NCBI GenBank assembly: GCA_030727885.1
Contig: JANRAT010000074.1
Span: 1 to 8,105 of the forward strand
Length of the DNA: 8,105 bases
Source: Rhodospirillales bacterium
Lineage (GTDB): Bacteria; Pseudomonadota; Alphaproteobacteria; Rhodospirillales; Casp-alpha2
Reading direction: 5' to 3'
This document shows, in pieces, positions 6,499 to 8,105 of this stretch (position 1 is the stretch's first letter; each line of letters opens with the position of its first letter). Below the pieces are notes generated by a model that ran no database searches, had not been told where the DNA came from, and saw only the letters and a program-made list of their open reading frames with translations. Both the position numbers and the translations under genes were made by a program.

Positions 6499-6506
6499 TC
6501 ACTGAA

Positions 6507-7523
6507 GTGCTTCAAAAAAATTGGCAAGAATTGATCAAACCCTCGAAACTCGAAGTTATTGCGGGTGCCGACCCTAGCCGTCAGGCAAGTGTCGTCGCTG
6601 AACCGCTTGAACGCGGTTTCGGGCTGACACTGGGGAATGCGTTGCGGCGCATTCTGCTGTCTTCGCTGCAAGGTGCAGCGGTGACATCGATCCAGATCGA
6701 CAGCGTGTTGCACGAGTTCTCGTCTATTTCCGGCGTGCGTGAAGATGTGACGGACATCGTCCTGAACATCAAATCGATGGGCCTGAAGATGATGGCCGAA
6801 GGTCCGAAGCGGATGACGCTTAAGGCCAGCGGTCCTGGTGAAGTTACCGCCAGCATGATCGAAACGGGACCCGATATCGAAGTTATGGAGCCGGATCTTG
6901 TGATCTGTCACCTTGATAACGGTGCGACGTTGAACATGGAAATGACGGTCGAAAACGGTAAAGGGTATGTCCCGGCATCGCAAAACCGTCCGGACGACAG
7001 TCCGATCGGCCTGATTCCGATTGATGCCGTGTTCTCGCCTGTTCGCAAAGTCGCGTACAAGGTCGAAAACACGCGCGTTGGTCAGGATACGGACTATGAC
7101 AAGCTGTTCCTCGATCTGACCACCAATGGTGCGGTTACGCCTGAAGATGCGGTTGCGCTTGCAGCCCGCATTCTCCAGGACCAGCTGCAGCTGTTCATCA
7201 ACTTCGACGAGCCGTCGGGTGAAGTGATCACTGAAAGCCGTGACGAGCTGCCGTTCAACCGCAATCTGCTGCGCAAGGTTGACGAGCTCGAGTTGTCGGT
7301 GCGTTCGGCAAACTGCCTGAAGAACGACAACATCATCTACATTGGTGATCTGGTTCAGAAAACCGAAGCCGATATGCTGCGGACCCCGAACTTCGGCCGC
7401 AAGTCCTTGAACGAAATCAAGGAAGTGCTGTCTCAGATGGGCCTGCACCTCGGTATGGAAATCTCCGAATGGCCACCGGAAAACATCGAAGACATTGCCA
7501 AGAAACTGGAAGATCCTTTCTGA
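6507..7523 (+). CDS. rpoA: DNA-directed RNA polymerase subunit alpha, GTG start
   Basis: Alpha dimerises to nucleate RNA polymerase assembly and its C-terminal domain contacts UP elements and activators. The 338 residues match alphaproteobacterial RpoA. The N-terminal domain has [12 protein letters not shown] (6-17), [22 protein letters not shown] (32-53) with the dimer-interface arginines 47-48, and the GYVPA and [17 protein letters not shown] segments (177-193). A linker near 235-250 leads to the C-terminal domain, [20 protein letters not shown] (262-281), with Arg266 and Asn269 corresponding to the DNA-binding E. coli Arg265 and Asn268, and [16 protein letters not shown] (293-308). GTG is accepted as the start because LQKNWQEL follows directly, matching the usual MIQKNWQEL. 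The stop lies in the loop of an 8-bp inverted repeat. Confidence 0.98.
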   Translation: MLQKNWQELIKPSKLEVIAGADPSRQASVVAEPLERGFGLTLGNALRRILLSSLQGAAVTSIQIDSVLHEFSSISGVREDVTDIVLNIKSMGLKMMAEGPKRMTLKASGPGEVTASMIETGPDIEVMEPDLVICHLDNGATLNMEMTVENGKGYVPASQNRPDDSPIGLIPIDAVFSPVRKVAYKVENTRVGQDTDYDKLFLDLTTNGAVTPEDAVALAARILQDQLQLFINFDEPSGEVITESRDELPFNRNLLRKVDELELSVRSANCLKNDNIIYIGDLVQKTEADMLRTPNFGRKSLNEIKEVLSQMGLHLGMEISEWPPENIEDIAKKLEDPF

Positions 7524-7533
7524 TCGGATCTTC
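7509..7533 (+). repeat. Inverted repeat with the rpoA stop codon in its loop
   Basis: GAAGATCC (7509-7516) and GGATCTTC (7526-7533) are perfectly complementary over 8 bp. The 9-nt loop holds the last sense codon and the stop TGA at 7521-7523. It is followed at once by the stronger stem-loop at 7542-7568. Confidence 0.5.
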
Positions 7534-7541
7534 ATGAAATC

Positions 7542-7568
7542 AGGCGGTGTCCGTAAAGGGCACCGCCT
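7542..7568 (+). terminator. Strong stem-loop after rpoA, possible partial terminator
   Basis: AGGCGGTGTCC (7542-7552) pairs with GGGCACCGCCT (7558-7568) as an 11-bp stem with one T-G wobble and a GTAAA loop. The tail ACGTTCTC is poor in T, so efficient intrinsic termination is doubtful. It may instead act as a processing or stability element between rpoA and rplQ, or as a leaky terminator. Confidence 0.45.
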
Positions 7569-7587
7569 ACGTTCTCAAAAAAAATGA

Positions 7588-7613
7588 CCCACGGGTAAAA
7601 TGGCACGCGTGGG
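7588..7613 (+). repeat. Inverted repeat in the rplQ leader
   Basis: CCCACG (7588-7593) and CGTGGG (7608-7613) are complementary, with a 14-nt loop. The repeat ends 9 nt before the rplQ Shine-Dalgarno sequence AAGGAG at 7623-7628. A 6-bp stem with a long loop is modest evidence; a leader-mediated control of L17 synthesis would be speculation. Confidence 0.3.
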
Positions 7614-7634
7614 CAATATGATAAGGAGCCTGAC

Positions 7635-8063
7635 ATGAAACACGGTAGTGGTTATCGCAAGTTAAACAGGACGCATTCGCATCGCAAAGCCATGTTTTCG
7701 AACATGACCGCGTCCCTCATTATTCACGAACAGATCAAGACGACGTTGCCGAAAGCCAAGGAACTGCGCCGCTTCATCGACAAGATGATTTCGCTGGGCA
7801 AGAAGGGCGGTCTGCATGACCGTCGTCGTGCTTACGCATTCCTGCGCGACGATGCCGCCGTCGCAAAACTGTTCTCTTCAATCGCTGAGCGCTACAAGGA
7901 ACGTCCGGGTGGATATTCCCGCGTCCTGAAGGCCGGTTTCCGTTATGGTGACAGTGCCCCGATGGCCGTCATCGAACTGGTTGACCGTGATCCTGCCGCC
8001 AAGGGTGCTGTTGACCGCGAGCGGATTGAAGCTGAAGAACAAGCGGCTGCAACCGCTGAGTAA
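7635..8063 (+). CDS. rplQ: 50S ribosomal protein L17
   Basis: L17 is a 50S protein near the polypeptide exit tunnel opening. The 142-residue protein opens with [21 protein letters not shown], the recognisable L17 N-terminus, continues with [24 protein letters not shown] (about 29-52), and carries [26 protein letters not shown] at about 92-117. A mixed, mostly acidic Ala/Glu tail ([14 protein letters not shown]) extends beyond the roughly 120-residue core, as is usual in alphaproteobacteria. The ATG follows AAGGAG at 7623-7628 by 6 nt. It is the last gene of the alpha-operon part, separated from rpoA by 111 nt containing stem-loops. Confidence 0.97.
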   Translation: MKHGSGYRKLNRTHSHRKAMFSNMTASLIIHEQIKTTLPKAKELRRFIDKMISLGKKGGLHDRRRAYAFLRDDAAVAKLFSSIAERYKERPGGYSRVLKAGFRYGDSAPMAVIELVDRDPAAKGAVDRERIEAEEQAAATAE

Positions 8064-8070
8064 TCTCGGC
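8055..8070 (+). repeat. Inverted repeat with the rplQ stop codon in its loop
   Basis: GCTGAG (8055-8060) and CTCGGC (8065-8070) can pair over 6 bp with one T-G wobble. The loop TAAT contains the stop codon at 8061-8063. Confidence 0.35.
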
Positions 8071-8090
8071 TCCTCGAGCTTTAAAGAACG

Positions 8091-8105
8091 GCGTCCTTTC
8101 GGGCG
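8091..8105 (+). terminator. Left arm, loop and start of right arm of a probable terminator, cut by the window end
   Basis: GCGTCC at 8091-8096, the loop TTTC and GGGCG at 8101-8105 already pair over 5 bp (one T-G wobble) from the loop outward. The left arm continues upstream as GAACG. If it is a terminator, the next bases should be about CCGTTC followed by a T run. It lies 27 nt after the rplQ stop, where the end of the operon is expected. Confidence 0.45.

Noticed and set aside
6430..6506. Promoter for rpoA in the rpsK-rpoA gap
   Set aside because: I found no paired -35 and -10 with proper spacing; rpoA is probably read through from upstream.
6312..7535. 407-codon open frame on the - strand covering rpoA
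   Set aside because: It mirrors the codon pattern of rpoA, shows no recognisable domain, and its protein is rich in His, Arg and Gln as expected from an antisense frame. rpoA on the + strand is certain.
7572..7601. Possible promoter for rplQ (TTCTCA, 18 bp, TAAAAT)
   Set aside because: The -35 matches only 4 of 6 bases, the spacer is long and it overlaps other inverted repeats. Too weak to list as a feature.
1..8105. Mobile elements, CRISPR arrays, tRNA or rRNA genes, toxin-antitoxin or defence genes
   Set aside because: Nothing of these kinds is visible. Gene order is conserved and unbroken, with no direct repeats or foreign-looking reading frames.

Overview
This window is a stretch of the conserved bacterial ribosomal-protein supercluster: the distal part of the spc operon joined through secY and adk to the alpha operon. 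All fourteen protein genes are on the + strand, in this order: rplE (3' part only), rpsN, rpsH, rplF, rplR, rpsE, rpmD, rplO, secY, adk, rpsM, rpsK, rpoA, rplQ. Several traits point to an alphaproteobacterium, probably Rhodospirillales-like. The adk gene lies between secY and rpsM, there is no rpmJ after secY, and rpsD is missing between rpsK and rpoA. S14 is the long zinc-free form, the adenylate kinase has the short zinc-free lid, and the SecY and RpoA sequences look alphaproteobacterial. The assignment rests on gene order and remembered family sequences, not on a search.

Layout. Bases 1-3547 hold eight ribosomal-protein genes, mostly 2-34 nt apart, with a 70-nt gap before rplO. Bases 3554-5460 hold secY and adk, coupled by an ATGA overlap. 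Bases 5461-5584 are a 124-nt gap with a near-consensus sigma70-type promoter and a GC-rich discriminator, so the alpha-operon part (rpsM-rpsK-rpoA-rplQ) probably has its own growth-rate-responsive transcription start. The gaps rpsK-rpoA (142 nt) and rpoA-rplQ (111 nt) contain clear stem-loops that could tune RNA polymerase alpha relative to the ribosomal proteins. The window ends in what looks like the first half of the operon terminator after rplQ. No stretch above 300 nt lacks a gene.

The products work together in gene expression and secretion: 30S proteins (S14, S8, S5, S13, S11), 50S proteins (L5, L6, L18, L30, L15, L17), the RNA polymerase alpha subunit, the SecY translocon channel and adenylate kinase.

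I see no novel gene system; this is core genome. The points worth a second look are small: short inverted repeats whose loop contains the stop codon, recurring at genes followed by longer gaps; a TTG start for S13 and a GTG start for RpoA; an extended C-terminus on L15; a long hairpin inside adk; and the tandem hairpins before rpoA.
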